A DNA stretch of 64,000 nucleotides, from assembly GCF_004664715.2 (NCBI RefSeq), contig NC_051070.1, positions 44,154,456-44,218,455 on the forward strand, given 5' to 3'. The notes below the pieces were generated by a model that saw only the letters and a program-made list of their open reading frames with translations, had not been told where the DNA came from and searched no databases. Each line of letters opens with the position of its first letter. The first letter of the stretch is position 1. Below are positions 12,245-22,963 of the stretch, piece after piece. This stretch comes from Peromyscus leucopus. Its lineage: Eukaryota > Chordata > Mammalia > Rodentia > Cricetidae. Both the position numbers and the translations under genes were made by a program.

Positions 12245-12612
12245 GCAATGTATTGGCTAGTTTCTTGTCTACTAGGGTTACCTTGGAAGAGGACACCTCA
12301 ATTGAGAAAATGCCTCTATCTGTTGGCCTGTGAGAAATCCTCGGGGGCATTTTCTTGAGTAATGATTGATGTGGAAGGGTCCAGTGCACTGTGGACAGTG
12401 CCACTCCTGAGCAGATGGTCCTGTTGTATATTGAGTAAGCCATGGGTGAACAAGCCGGTAAACAGCACTCTTTCATGGCCTCCGTCTGCATCAGGTTCCT
12501 GCCTTGGCTTCCCTTCATGCTGGCCTATAAGCCGTAAGGTGAACTAACCCATTTCCTCCCCTGGTTTTTTTGGTCATGATGCTTTCTCACAGCAACAGAA
12601 AGCCAAACTATG
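12245..12612 (+). mobile_element. Rodent interspersed repeat inside old L1
   Basis: Begins cttgtctactagggttacct and ends cacagcaacagaaagcc; it separates two L1 pieces, so it came later. Confidence 0.55.
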
Positions 12613-14181
12613 ACAGACACACAACGTAGGAGATTCTCAAAGACATTATTAAGTAAAAGAAACCAGATTCAAAAGACTACATTTGTATGAATCCATTAGT
12701 ATAGCATCCTGTTAAGGGCAAATCTGTAAGAACAGAATTAGATTAGTCGGGGCTGGATGTGGCTGGAGGGGTTGACTATTGACACAGGAGGCTTTGTGGG
12801 CCAGGAAGACTTTTCTTTACCGATTGTGATGATGGCTAAGCAACATTTGTATTCATCAAATGTATAAAACAACACAGTAAAAACAATGAACCATACTGTC
12901 TGTATTCAGAACAAATGCAAACATGAAATCTATCACTCTGATAAAAGAAAGCTATGAGGTCAAAGTGGAAGCAGTAATTCTGACAGGCCATGGCAGCACT
13001 TGAGGTGTGTCATGGGTGTGGGATGTGGGATGCTGGTAATAGAACATACCAAGCACTACTGAGGTTGTACCAAAGGGACAGGTGGACTAGGGAGGGTTGT
13101 ACGTGGATGATGAGGGGGAGGTGTATCCGGGTGAGTCCCGTGTTTCTGGGTGGAGGGAAGAACTGTGCTGTGGTAGAGAACACTGTGTAGTTTCTGGACC
13201 GTCTACCAAGCTCCCACATTTCCCACTTGGCCCCCCTTTCCTGTCTTAATTCTTTATTTCATTACCTCTCACACATCTTTCAGGAGTCACTTAAATGTCA
13301 GCAGCCTGGGCCATAAGCCTCTCGTGTGTTTCCACATCACCTTGTGAATATTCCCACCCTGCCATGTGCTGTGATACTCAGCAGCTGTCACATCACTCAG
13401 CTGCCTCTTCTGTCATGCGGAGGATTTTAAGGAAATGTTGACTATTTTCCACTAGTTTTGGTTGGAAAGAACAAATTCTAAGTGTAATGATTTAAATTGG
13501 ACTTTCAAACTCAGTAACAGATACAATGCACTTAGCATTATATCCATAAGGACCACACTGATACAATGAACATGGGCACAGGACCACACAAGTACTACCA
13601 CTATGCAAATGACTGCTCTCATAACTAATGGCTAGGATGAATGCCAGTGTGGTCAGTAAGCAGAGATCTAGAGTTGGTGCTGGGAGACCTTGGCCCAAAT
13701 CTGCACTCAGGCCGCTGGTGGGGTGACTGGCTCAGATGTTCTCTCCCTACACCAGAGTTTGCACACAAATAAGAATAAAGATCAAACTCATAGTAAGGTG
13801 GGGTTTGAAGATGAGTGGACTGACACAAGAAGTGACTGGTACTGCGCTTTTTATGCAGTCACCCACGTGAGGTGACTTGGAGGGCACTGGCAGATGACGC
13901 AGTCCTGCACATGGAGTCCCTACAGGTAAGCTCTCAGAAGTCAAGTTCTAAGTTAGTCACGGTAGAGACTGCAGTGTGAACAAAGACCAACTTTACCTGC
14001 AGAGCCCACAAGTAGCAACCATGTGGAGATGTCCACAGGCTTTCAACATGCAGAGGGGTTCTTAGCTACATGTGTCGGGATGGCTAACACTTGCAAGGAA
14101 AAAATAACAATGACAAACTAAGCATCTCCCAGCAAAAGCGAGCTACCTTCCACCATTTTGGCAAGCTGAAATGCTGCTCAC

Positions 14182-14377
14182 CCTTTGGGAAGATGTCTTT
14201 CAGAGGGACTTCTCCTGCAGGCAGAATCCTGACCACCTGGTTAGTGTGTGTGAGAGTCACACAGTTCTTGTGCCTTGGGGTAACATTGGTCCGTTTCCCT
14301 CCGTAGATTCCCCTATTGGTGACACTTGGTTTTTCCAAAGATGAAGACCTCTTCCATGAATAAACTTCACTGGGTGA
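14182..14377 (-). CDS. Vwa8: VWA8 exon k (196 nt): basic loop and strand region
   Basis: Acceptor TTTTTTCAG|TC, donor AAAGG|GTGAGC. Phase 0 start: SPSEVYSWKRSSSLEKPSVT, then a basic stretch (NRGIYGGKRTNVTPRHKN), then NQVVRILPAGEVPLKDIF and PK plus one base. The basic/serine-rich middle differs most from the human form and is probably a surface loop; the NQVVRILP-GEVPLKDI block is well conserved. The last base joins exon l to make glycine where I remember aspartate in human. Confidence 0.95.
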
Positions 14378-14685
14378 CTGAAAAAAATATAAAGAAAAAG
14401 AAAAGAGAAGAAAAAGGAGAAACAGTGCTAAAATTACACCTATTACATCCATCACCATGCTTAGGTTATTGGCCCTTGAAGGTAGTGCTGGTGGTAACAT
14501 GATTTATGGGTATAAAAATTAAAATGTTCCCTAATCCTTTTTAACATGGCACAGGAGATGTGTGCTTTACCAATAACTGTAATTGTCTATGCAAGCACAA
14601 AATATTTAAGTTAATTTTTTAATTTTTAAGTGAATTAAATTGAAAAGAGGAAATACAGCAGTGTAGTTATTTTAAAAATAATACA

Positions 14686-14880
14686 ACTCAAGCAAGATGG
14701 GCAGTCGGTAAAGGAAGTTGTTGCCAAGCCTGACGACTTGAGTTTGATCTTTGGACTCTCAGGGTGTAAGGCAAGAACAGACTCCTAAAAGTTGTCCTAT
14801 GATGTCCACATACCACAAGGAGTATGGTTACACACGTGTACACACATACACGTGTACACGCACACACACAATGTAATTAA
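14686..14880 (+). mobile_element. B2/B3-type SINE with (CA) tail
   Basis: agatgggcagtcggtaaagg, then ttgtcctatgatgtccacat and a CA/CGTG-rich tail. Confidence 0.65.
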
Positions 14881-15426
14881 ATAAAATCACAGTACTAACA
14901 CCTGTGCCTCTACTATTTTCATAAAGTAAAATATGCTGGGACTTTTGGGCCCCTGGACTGTCCTTCTGGTCACGTCTCTGCCTTGTTCAGATTTAGCTAT
15001 TCTGGGATTTTGTGGGTTTTCCCCTCGGTGTTTTACTTAACTGTTTTACTTGATGCATTCATCCTTCCCCATCTTTGCCTTCTGTTTTCTCCAAGCTGTT
15101 ACATCTGCATTTAGGTCTGGAACTCATAAGGAGTTTACTGTCATTTCCATGTGTGTGGCCCGGACTCAGGTTTACTTTTCTCATATGGACCGCTTACTGT
15201 GCAAACACCACTTACTCGCCGCCATGAAGCATGGATCCACATACGCACCTGCTTCTGGACACCACATTCTAGTCTACTGTGTACTTTATATCCTGGGCCA
15301 AGACAGACTCTCAGCCTTGGCGAACTGCTTCCTACAGCCTTGAAAGGGGGCCGGCGAGGCATCTGTGCTCCGCTGCTGTTTGTTCCTGCACCTCATAAGA
15401 CTACAAGAGATGCACTGCCTCTACAG

Positions 15427-15487
15427 CCTCCTTGGTACTCGGTACTGGATACTCAGTACTCGATACTCAGTACTCCATACTCACCAC
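15427..15487. repeat. Short tandem of TACTCAG/TACTGGA units
   Basis: Successive 7-8 base units such as ggtactggatactcagtact, with point changes, about seven to eight copies. Confidence 0.75.
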
Positions 15488-15733
15488 TGTCAATGTACTT
15501 ATTTTAATGGCTATGGAGTAGCATCTCTTCACAGCTTCAAGTTTCTTACTAATGGGTAATGGCTCTGGGAATCCTTCATATACTTACTTGCTACCCCTAT
15601 ATCCTCTTTGACCAAGTATATTTCATGATTTTGCCCATTATTTTACCGTTAATTTTATTTTTTTTCTACCTAAATATATTAAAAACTACAACACAAATAT
15701 ATGAAATTCCAACTCAACATCTACAGGGGTCAT

Positions 15734-15735
<2 letters not shown>

Positions 15736-15766
<31 letters not shown>
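15736..15766. repeat. T homopolymer (~31)
   Basis: Uninterrupted T-run; the length may vary between individuals or reads. Confidence 0.95.
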
Positions 15767-16251
15767 CCCTTTCTGACTATTGTAGCAGGTGGCTCAATTC
15801 TTCTATCTATTAGCGGATCATTTTTAGAATTTCCCTTTCCTGACTATGAGAAAGCTAATTTCTTTATCCTTAATATATCATTCAACTATCTTTGATCTAG
15901 TTCACTATCTTCACAGTATTTAATTTCTTCCTCAAGGCCATGATATGTGGCCAGTCTCCCACCTCCACCAGTAGACTTATCCCTGAGGCCAATGCCCTTC
16001 TTCCTGCTTGGGTCCCACGAGCCCACACTGGGATACACCCATCCCTCCTGTCCTTACTTGGGTCTTCCATTCCCAGATTAGCTGCCCCTTCCCAGGGACA
16101 CTGTAGTCATCAGGGACATCCGGGACATGGTGACCCCTTGTCCACCAGAGCTGTCCATACCCTACTTAGATCTGCCTTTGATACTTCACGCTAGCTTATT
16201 GTTTGGAGATGTTAAGAACTGGTTGTGTTCTTAGTGTTGAACTTTATGGAT

Positions 16252-16408
16252 CTTTGTTTTTGATTTTTGAGATAGTATTTCTCTGTATAACAGCCCTGGA
16301 TTCCTGGAACTTGCTTTGTAGACCATGCTGGCCTCGAAATCACAGAGATCCACCTGCCTTTGCCTCTTGAGTGCTGGGATTAAAGGTGTGCACTACCATG
16401 CCCAGCTT
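16252..16408 (-). mobile_element. B1 SINE
   Basis: atttttgagatagtatttct through gagtgctgggattaaaggtg. Confidence 0.85.
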
Positions 16409-16619
16409 GAACTTTATGTTTCTCAAATATTCTGGATACAAGCCTAGTGTTAGAGATGTAGTTTGCAATACTTTTTCTTAGCCTGTAGACTGTCTTTTAA
16501 CAGTGTCTTTTATAGGGCTAAGTTTTATGTTTTGTGGCAGTATAATTATTATTATTTTTTTGGTCCATGTGTAAGATAGTACAGTATTTGGTTGGAGTAG
16601 TGGCAGCGGGTATTCTGGT

Positions 16620-16742
16620 CTTCAGCTTGTGCTTGTTTTGAGGCAAAGTCTTGCTAGCACAGGCTAGTCTTGAAATTACAGTTCTCCCGCCTCAGTTTCC
16701 TGAGTGCTGGGATCACAAGCATCTACCACCATACCTGCCTTC
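16620..16742 (-). mobile_element. Diverged B1/B4-like SINE
   Basis: tttgaggcaaagtcttgcta and cctgagtgctgggatcacaa. Confidence 0.6.
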
Positions 16743-17879
16743 CTTGTCTTACTCTTGATGATAAAACGAATGCCCATAATATTCATCATTGATTATGATA
16801 TTTCTTATAGATTTAAAAAATATCTACTTGCTGTTAGGGTAAGAAAGTTACATAAGTTTATAGTAACTTGTTGATTTTGATAACTGCATAAAAAGCTAAT
16901 AAGTAATCCTTTTGCAGAGCTTTATGAAAACAATTCACATACAAGCAGGGAGGCAGAGTGGTACAGTAGAGGTTACAGGCTAGAGGGCTGGCTAGTCACA
17001 CCTGAGCTCAAGCCCTAGGTTCCTTATTACAATCCTTGTGGGAGGGATGATGAGAGGTGTGATCTCTTCCTGTCTTTCCATGCGTAAAACCCTATTGAAT
17101 TACAGTAAAATTGGGCTATTAGTATGAAAATGCTTAGAGCAGTACAGAGCATTACTGTATTGGCCTAAGAAGTAGTAATACTTGCTATGAATGCTGAACC
17201 TGACCTTTACTTAACACATATTAACTGGACACCTCCAGCACAGTGGCTACCAAACACCAGGGGATGGCGTTACTAAGGTCACTAACCTGATGCCCATGAA
17301 GGATTCTATAGGGCTAACACAAACAATAGCCTACACTCAGCTTTCACCTGCTAACCCTTTCATGGTAGCACTGTATTTGAACACTCATATCTTCAACCAG
17401 AGTGAAGTAGTGAGATCAGTTTTAGACAGTTCTACCCTTACAGAAAGGCTCTGCTGTTTTTCTACTGAAGCAGCAAGCGTGGCAGAAAGCATACCAATGT
17501 GGCTCTATCACTCCCATCAAAGCTGCTGCAGACACCATACTGCAACAACACACTGCATTTTCAATTATATAATGTAGGAGCAAATGATTTTTACTTGATA
17601 ATTAGTAAAGCATATGGCAAAGTCCTAAGCCACATATTATCCACTCAGTTTTGGATTTCAAATGCCTTATATCCCAAAGTCCTCTCCACTTGTTAATTAA
17701 ACTAAAAGTTGGAAGCATGTGAGATTGGTGCATCAAGCAGAACCCGTATTTTTATCTTTAACTGATTCTATCAGCTCCCTCCATGGAGCCACAAAGGGAG
17801 TTATGTAAGTTAAATGTTTAATCACATCTTGAGCTACATATATTTTGGACTATTGTGGGGGCACACAGAGGTTTCCTAG

Positions 17880-18250
17880 TAGAGATCTGAGCTTGCTTTA
17901 CTCAGCAGGGCTGTATTGGGGCATGGCTGGACCACATGTATGGTTATCAGGTGCTTGGAAGGGTCTGCACTTGGCTGTGTGAGGGGGAGGTCATTTTGCT
18001 CCACCCCTTGGCATTCCTATAAAATGCCCTTTTGAAGAGACAGAAGGGGCTGGAGGATATTGGTCCAGGTCCTCCCGAAGCTATCCTATGTTTCTGTCTG
18101 TCTTCTCCACACTATCTTTCTATCTAGATATTTCTTATCCCTCTCTTCTCAAGAGTACCCCAGGAAAAAGTGGGAGCCAGCCTCCCACAGACTATCAGAT
18201 TGCAACTTGTCCTGGAATAATCTTTCTATTTCATCCACTACATCTTCACC
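17880..18250 (+). mobile_element. Possible LTR fragment
   Basis: Text ccccttggcattcctataaa (TATA-like at about 18017-18024) followed by agagacagaaggggctggag resembles a rodent LTR promoter region. Weak; ends uncertain. Confidence 0.4.
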
Positions 18251-18660
18251 AGGGGAAAATGGGTCCTACTTTTACTTAAAGCCAATTAAAAATCACTTTA
18301 AATATAAATGCTAGAAGACATGGTACTTTGATCAGTCTCAACTTGTTCCTCTTCTTAGAGTCCCTGAACACACATTAAAATGGTGCGGTAAGAAAATCAT
18401 CATTGGTATGTTAAGTGCTGGGTCACATGAACTACCAGAGGCAGAGAACAACCATTTCCCTTACTAAATTATATCGCATCACACTTTAAACACCATTTAT
18501 AATGAAATGAAACTCTATAGGTAGACCATAGGTTTGGTGAGTGATTTCAAATGTAGACTTGACTGAAAATGTTTATAGGAAAAGTACTCTCAGTTCCCCT
18601 CCAGACAGGCTGAGCTACACTAGGCTGAGCTGAGAAGAAATGTCAGAAGTCGGTGCTTAC

Positions 18661-18815
18661 CATGAGATCAGGGAAGCCAACAACTATAGTAGCATAATTA
18701 TTTTCATCCGAGAGAATACGGTTAGGAGAGGCGATCTTCTGACCCACAGCTGAACTTAGGTTTTCAGACGACAGCTGATCACTTGAAACACTATGAGGTA
18801 TGCAGAATTCTGTTT
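18661..18815 (-). CDS. Vwa8: VWA8 exon j (155 nt)
   Basis: Acceptor TTTTTCAG|AA, donor ATG|GTAAGC. Two bases complete glutamate, then 51 codons: [40 protein letters not shown] and [11 protein letters not shown], ending phase 0. Serine-rich first half ([14 protein letters not shown]), likely a flexible loop, followed by the hydrophobic [10 protein letters not shown] strand. The segment TEFCIPHS is somewhat divergent from the human sequence as I recall it. Confidence 0.95.
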
Positions 18816-19139
18816 CTGAAAAATGTTGGACACACCTTAGACATAATATAATTCTGATACGCTTCAGGAATATTATTGCAAAATTTCTTTCTCAACAACT
18901 TAAACCCAAAGGTTTAAAAATTACTTTAAATGACACTTGTTAGCTTTTGTCTGAGAAAAGTTTAATCATCAAAGTGTCTTCTCAAAATGATCACAAGCAT
19001 TTCTGCAGCCCAAGACTTGCCAGCTGTAAATATCCTCTTGAACCAAAGCTCCCTGCACAAAAGCTGTGACATGGACCCAACCCAGGCTGGCAAACTGATA
19101 AATGGAGCAGAAGTTCTGATGAGCTGATAGCCCATGGAC

Positions 19140-19170
<31 letters not shown>

Positions 19171-19452
19171 TGATAGCCCAGGCTAGACTTCGGACCTAAG
19201 TGTTCTAAGTAGAAAACACAACAAAAAACATTGAGTAGTTAAACAAATTTTGCACCCAGTTCAAAGTGCGACTTCCTGATAAAGATTTGAAGGTGGAAGA
19301 CTCTGGTCTCCTACTTCTGGTGTGGTGTGTAAGCTGTTTCATTTGGTGTAAGTATCACCCAGGCTGAGGCCCTGTTTTCCATCAGTCTGGAGGGCAGGGT
19401 GTGTACAATCACACACCCACACAGCAGCAAGCGCAGGGAATGCAGTATTTAC
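18816..19452 (-). other. VWA8 intron between exons i and j
   Basis: 637 bp. Mostly unique sequence; the only clear element is an A-run of about 29 bases at 19140-19168 (T-run in the transcript). Confidence 0.9.
19140..19168. repeat. A homopolymer (~29)
   Basis: Uninterrupted A-run in the intron between exons i and j. Confidence 0.95.
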
Positions 19453-19562
19453 CTTGCGTGACCCCAAATCCTGTGCTGGGCAGCTCTTCTTTCAACATAT
19501 ACAACTGGCAGGCCCCAGTGTCCTCAGAACCAATGTGTGCAGGCTTAGTCAAAAGATACTTC
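19453..19562 (-). CDS. Vwa8: VWA8 exon i (110 nt)
   Basis: Acceptor GTTTACAG|GA, donor CAAG|GTAAAT. The first base completes a glutamine from exon h, then 36 codons: KYLLTKPAHIGSEDTGACQL, followed by YMLKEELPSTGFGVTQ, ending with one base of a glutamate. Upstream in the intron lies the long minisatellite and a B1 SINE. The YLLTKPAHI and PSTGFGVTQ motifs are clear VWA8 matches. Confidence 0.95.
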
Positions 19563-19820
19563 CTGTAAACAGATAAGAAGCCTAATTTAATCAAGTCTAA
19601 GTGTTTTCTTTTTCTAATCATTAGGGCAGATCAAGAAAAATGAGAATTTGTTTTTTCTCTCTAAGCCTTTAAAGAGATAGCCTGAGCATAATTTTTACCC
19701 TTAAACATTTCATCATAAATTACCAAAACCCTTTTTGACAATACTGTAAAGAGAAATACCAAATGATAACATAGTAAATACGAAAACAAACAAACAAAAA
19801 ACAAAACAAACAAAAAAACA

Positions 19821-19980
19821 TGAGCCAGGAGGTGGTGGTGTACACCTTTAATCCCATCACTTGGGAAGCAGAGGCAGGTGGATCTCTGTGAGTTTGAGGC
19901 CAGCCTGGTCTACAGAGTGAGTTTCAGGACAGCCAAGGCTGTTACACACAGACACTCTGTCTAGAAGAACAAAAAAACAA
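19821..19980 (+). mobile_element. B1 SINE
   Basis: gagccaggaggtggtggtgt, ttgaggccagcctggtctac and a closing ctctgtctagaagaac. Confidence 0.9.
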
Positions 19981-20047
19981 AAATCACATTTCCTATTCAA
20001 GACAAGCAGAGCTGTGTGATGAGGCACATCCTTAGTAATATGGAGTC

Positions 20048-20190
20048 CTCTATTTTTTTGTTTTTGTGGCATTTTTTCGAGACAGGGTATTGGTCTCACT
20101 ATATTAGTTCAGGTTGGCCATGAACTCATGATTCTCCTGCCTCCATATCCACGAGTGCCAGGATTTGAGGTATAAACTGCCATGCCCAGA
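20048..20190 (-). mobile_element. Diverged B1 SINE
   Basis: tttttcgagacagggtattg and catgaactcatgattctcct. Confidence 0.65.
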
Positions 20191-20902
20191 AATGGAGCTC
20201 CCTCTGGATATGAGTCTTACTTACATCAGGCAGTAGATGGAGTATTACCTCTGCTGTATGACCAGCTGAGGAACAGAGTGTTTGTGACTATGATTACTTG
20301 AGTCGTTTGCTTTTAAGATTTCTAAAACAGATCTATAAGTAGCCAATACTGTTTTCTGGAAGCCAAGCTGCTTTTCAGCGAACGAGTCTGTTCTTAGCTA
20401 GAGAATGTAGCACATAAGGAAGACAGACTGGAAATTTACCGAGCATTCTTTATATGACAGGCGCAGCACACTACCTCCCAAGGAAGCATGTGGCCCGTAA
20501 AGGGAAGCAGCAGACATCGCTGTAACTATAACCAGTAAGATGAAAGGAGGGAACGTCCAAGGGTGTGGGTCCTGTGACAAAAAGGCAACCTCTCTAGGAT
20601 GGCGCTTCTGCTTCTCAGGAGAGAGGACGAACTCAAAGTGTGCTTCGTAGTAGCTTGAGTTTGGCAAGACACAGTGACTGCTCAATGTGCGAATAGGAAA
20701 ACCCCAAACACAAGTGGGTCATATGCAAAGGTCATCATTTGCATCATTAATTTCCAGGTCATACTCTGAGAATAGACACATAATATACTTTAATTCTTTC
20801 CTGTCTGTTTTTCTAAATCTCATTCAGAGATGCTGACAAACACAGAAACTTAAAAGCTAAGGGAGACCATGGTGAATGAGGCTGGTCTTCTCCATATTCC
20901 AT

Positions 20903-22842
20903 AAGATAGCACAGAGAGAGCTTTACCACTGACATGAGATGCACACAGAGAGCTTTACCACTGACATGAGATGTACACAGAGAGCTTTACCACTGACATG
21001 AGATGTACACAGAGAGGTTTACCACTGACATGAGATGTACACAGAGAGGTTTACCACTGACATGAGATGTACACAGAGAGGTTTACCACTGACATGAGAT
21101 AGCACACAGAGAGGTTTACCACTGACATGAGCTAGCACACAGAGAGCTTTACCACTGACATGAGATGCACACAGAGAGCTTTACCACTGACATGAGATGT
21201 ACACAGAGAGGTTTACCACTGACATGAGATGCACACAGAGAGGTTTACCACTGACATGAGCTAGCACACAGAGAGGTTTACCACTGACATGAGCTAGCAC
21301 ACAGAGAGCTTTACCACTGACATGAGATGCACACAGAGAGCTTTACCACTGACATGAGATGTACACAGAGAGGTTTACCACTGACATGAGCTAGCACACA
21401 GAGAGGTTTACCACTGACATGAGCTAGCACAGAGAGGTTTACCACTGACATGAGCTAGCACACAGAGAGGTTTACCACTGACATGAGCTAGCACACAGAG
21501 AGGTTTACCACTGACATGAGATGTACACAGAGAGGTTTACCACTGACATGAGCTAGCACACAGAGAGGTTTACCACTGACATGAGATGCACACAGAGAGG
21601 TTTACCACTGACATGAGATGCACACAGAGAGCTTTACCACTGACATGAGCTAGCACACAGAGAGCTTTACCACTGACATGAGATGTACACAGAGAGGTTT
21701 ACCACTGACATGAGATGTACACAGAGAGCTTTACCACTGACATGAGATGTACACAGAGAGGTTTACCACTGACATGAGATGTACACAGAGAGCTTTACCA
21801 CTGACATGAGCTAGCACACAGAGAGCTTTACCACTGACATGAGCTAGCACACAGAGAGCTTTACCACTGACATGAGCTAGCACACAGAGAGGTTTACCAC
21901 TGACATGAGAGACACAGAGAGGTTTACCACTGACATGAGATGCACACAGAGAGGTTTACCACTGACATGAGATGCACACAGAGAGGTTTACCACTGACAT
22001 GAGATGCACACAGAGAGGTTTACCACTGACATGAGATGTACACAGAGAGCTTTACCACTGCCATGAGATGTACACAGAGAGGTTTACCCACTGACATGAG
22101 CTAGCACACAGAGAGGTTTACCACTGACATGAGTGACACAGAGAGTTTACCAGTTTACCACTGACATGAGTGCACACAGAGAGGTTTACCACTGACATGA
22201 GCTAGCACACAGAGAGGTTTACCACTGACATGAGCTAGCACACAGAGAGGTTTACCACTGACATGAGCTAGCACACAGAGAGGTTTACCACTGACATGAG
22301 TACACAGAGAGTTTACCACTGACATGAGAGACACAGAGAGGTTTACCACTGACATGAGCTAGCACACAGAGAGGTTTACCACTGACATGAGATGTACACA
22401 GAGAGGTTTACCACTGACATGAGATGTACACAGAGAGGTTTACCACTGACATGAGATGTACACAGAGAGGTTTACCACTGACATGAGTAGACACAGAGAG
22501 GTTTACCACTGACATGAGAGACACAGAGAGTTTACCACTGACATGAGCTAGCACACAGAGAGGTTTACCACTGACATGAGATGACACAGAGAGTTACCAC
22601 TGACATGAGATAGCACACAGAGAGGTTTACCACTGACATGAAAAGAATAAAAAGTACACAGAGAGGTTTACCACTGACATGAGCTAGCACACAGAGAGGT
22701 TTACCACTGACATGAGATGTACACAGAGAGGTTTACCACTGACATGAGATAGCACACAGAGAGGTTTACCACTGACATGAGATGTACACAGAGAGGTTTA
22801 CCACTGACATGAGATGTACACAGAGAGGTTTACCCACTGATT
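20903..22842. repeat. Minisatellite, ~32-bp unit, about 60 copies
   Basis: Head-to-tail array of a unit readable as agaggtttaccactgacat plus a variable tail (gagatgta, gagatgca or gagctagca, each followed by cacag). Units are mostly 32 or 33 bp, with a few shortened copies near 21900-22600. The last unit at 22838 overlaps the exon h donor. On the transcribed strand each unit reads TCAGTGGTAAACC, i.e. like the exon h 5' splice site. The array is in the VWA8 intron and probably length-polymorphic. Confidence 0.97.
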
Positions 22843-22845
22843 TGT
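22831..22845 (-). promoter_or_regulatory. Vwa8: Exon h 5' splice site with tandem GT
   Basis: On the minus strand the junction reads AATCA|GTGGGTAAACC. Only the first GT keeps the VWA8 frame into exon i; the second, four bases on, gives a frameshift. The same text minus one G recurs through the adjoining array. Confidence 0.8.
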
Positions 22846-22963
22846 TTTGTTCTCCACAAGAAGCCATTTGTCCTCTGCTACAAGGAAAACCGTCTTGAGG
22901 TTGATGGGAAGAGAGATGGTGTGAGTTAGTCCTTCTAAGACATCAAGGACAGTCAAGGTATTT
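22838..22963 (-). CDS. Vwa8: VWA8 exon h (126 nt), donor abuts minisatellite
   Basis: Acceptor is a T-run ending TTTTTCAG|AA; the donor is TCA|GTGGGT. The exon completes a glycine codon, then encodes NTLTVLDVLEGLTHTISLPI, NLKTVFLVAEDKWLL and VENKTN with two bases (CA) of a glutamine completed by exon i. The donor has G at +4 instead of A. A second GT four bases on (GTGG|GTAAAC) looks equally usable but would shift frame and give an early stop in exon i. The exon's last bases and donor are the founding-like copy of the adjacent ~32-bp tandem array, so this junction is repeated many times downstream. Confidence 0.92.

Larger units (their letters stand above)
11370..12930 (+). mobile_element. 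Old L1 fragment, interrupted by later insertions
   Basis: L1 ORF2-like pieces at about 11370-11640 and 11840-12240, and an L1 3'-UTR-like piece at 12613-12930 (for example gattgtgatgatggctaagc). A B2/B3-like SINE (11645-11835) and another rodent repeat (12245-12612) sit inside. Decayed and non-coding. Confidence 0.65.
8049..14181 (-). other. VWA8 intron between exons k and l
   Basis: 6.1 kb. Holds a GC-rich minisatellite (8993-9330), a G-rich stretch (9460-9500), a B4-type SINE (10735-11060) and an old L1 tract (about 11370-12930) broken by a SINE and another repeat. Bases 8050-8990, 9680-10730 and 12960-14181 contain no feature I can support; 13250-13420 has a faint L2-like look only. Confidence 0.85.
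14378..18660 (-). other. VWA8 intron between exons j and k
   Basis: 4.3 kb. Contains a B2/B3-like SINE (14686-14880), a TACTCAG-type tandem (15427-15487), a T-run (15736-15766), two minus-strand SINEs (16252-16408, 16620-16742) and an LTR-like segment (17880-18250). Bases 14900-15420, 15770-16250 and 16745-17875 show nothing recognisable. Confidence 0.85.
19563..22837 (-). other. VWA8 intron between exons h and i
   Basis: 3.3 kb, of which more than half is the ~32-bp minisatellite (20903-22842). The rest holds a B1 (19821-19980), a degenerate minus-strand B1 (20048-20190) and unremarkable sequence at 20200-20900. Confidence 0.9.

Noticed and set aside
22155..22355. Open frame of repeated HVSGKPLCVLA peptides
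   Set aside because: A by-product of the tandem array with no start context or splice support.
20903..22842. Regular 32-bp repeats resembling a CRISPR array
   Set aside because: Units are directly adjacent with no unique spacers, in a mammalian intron; it is a minisatellite.
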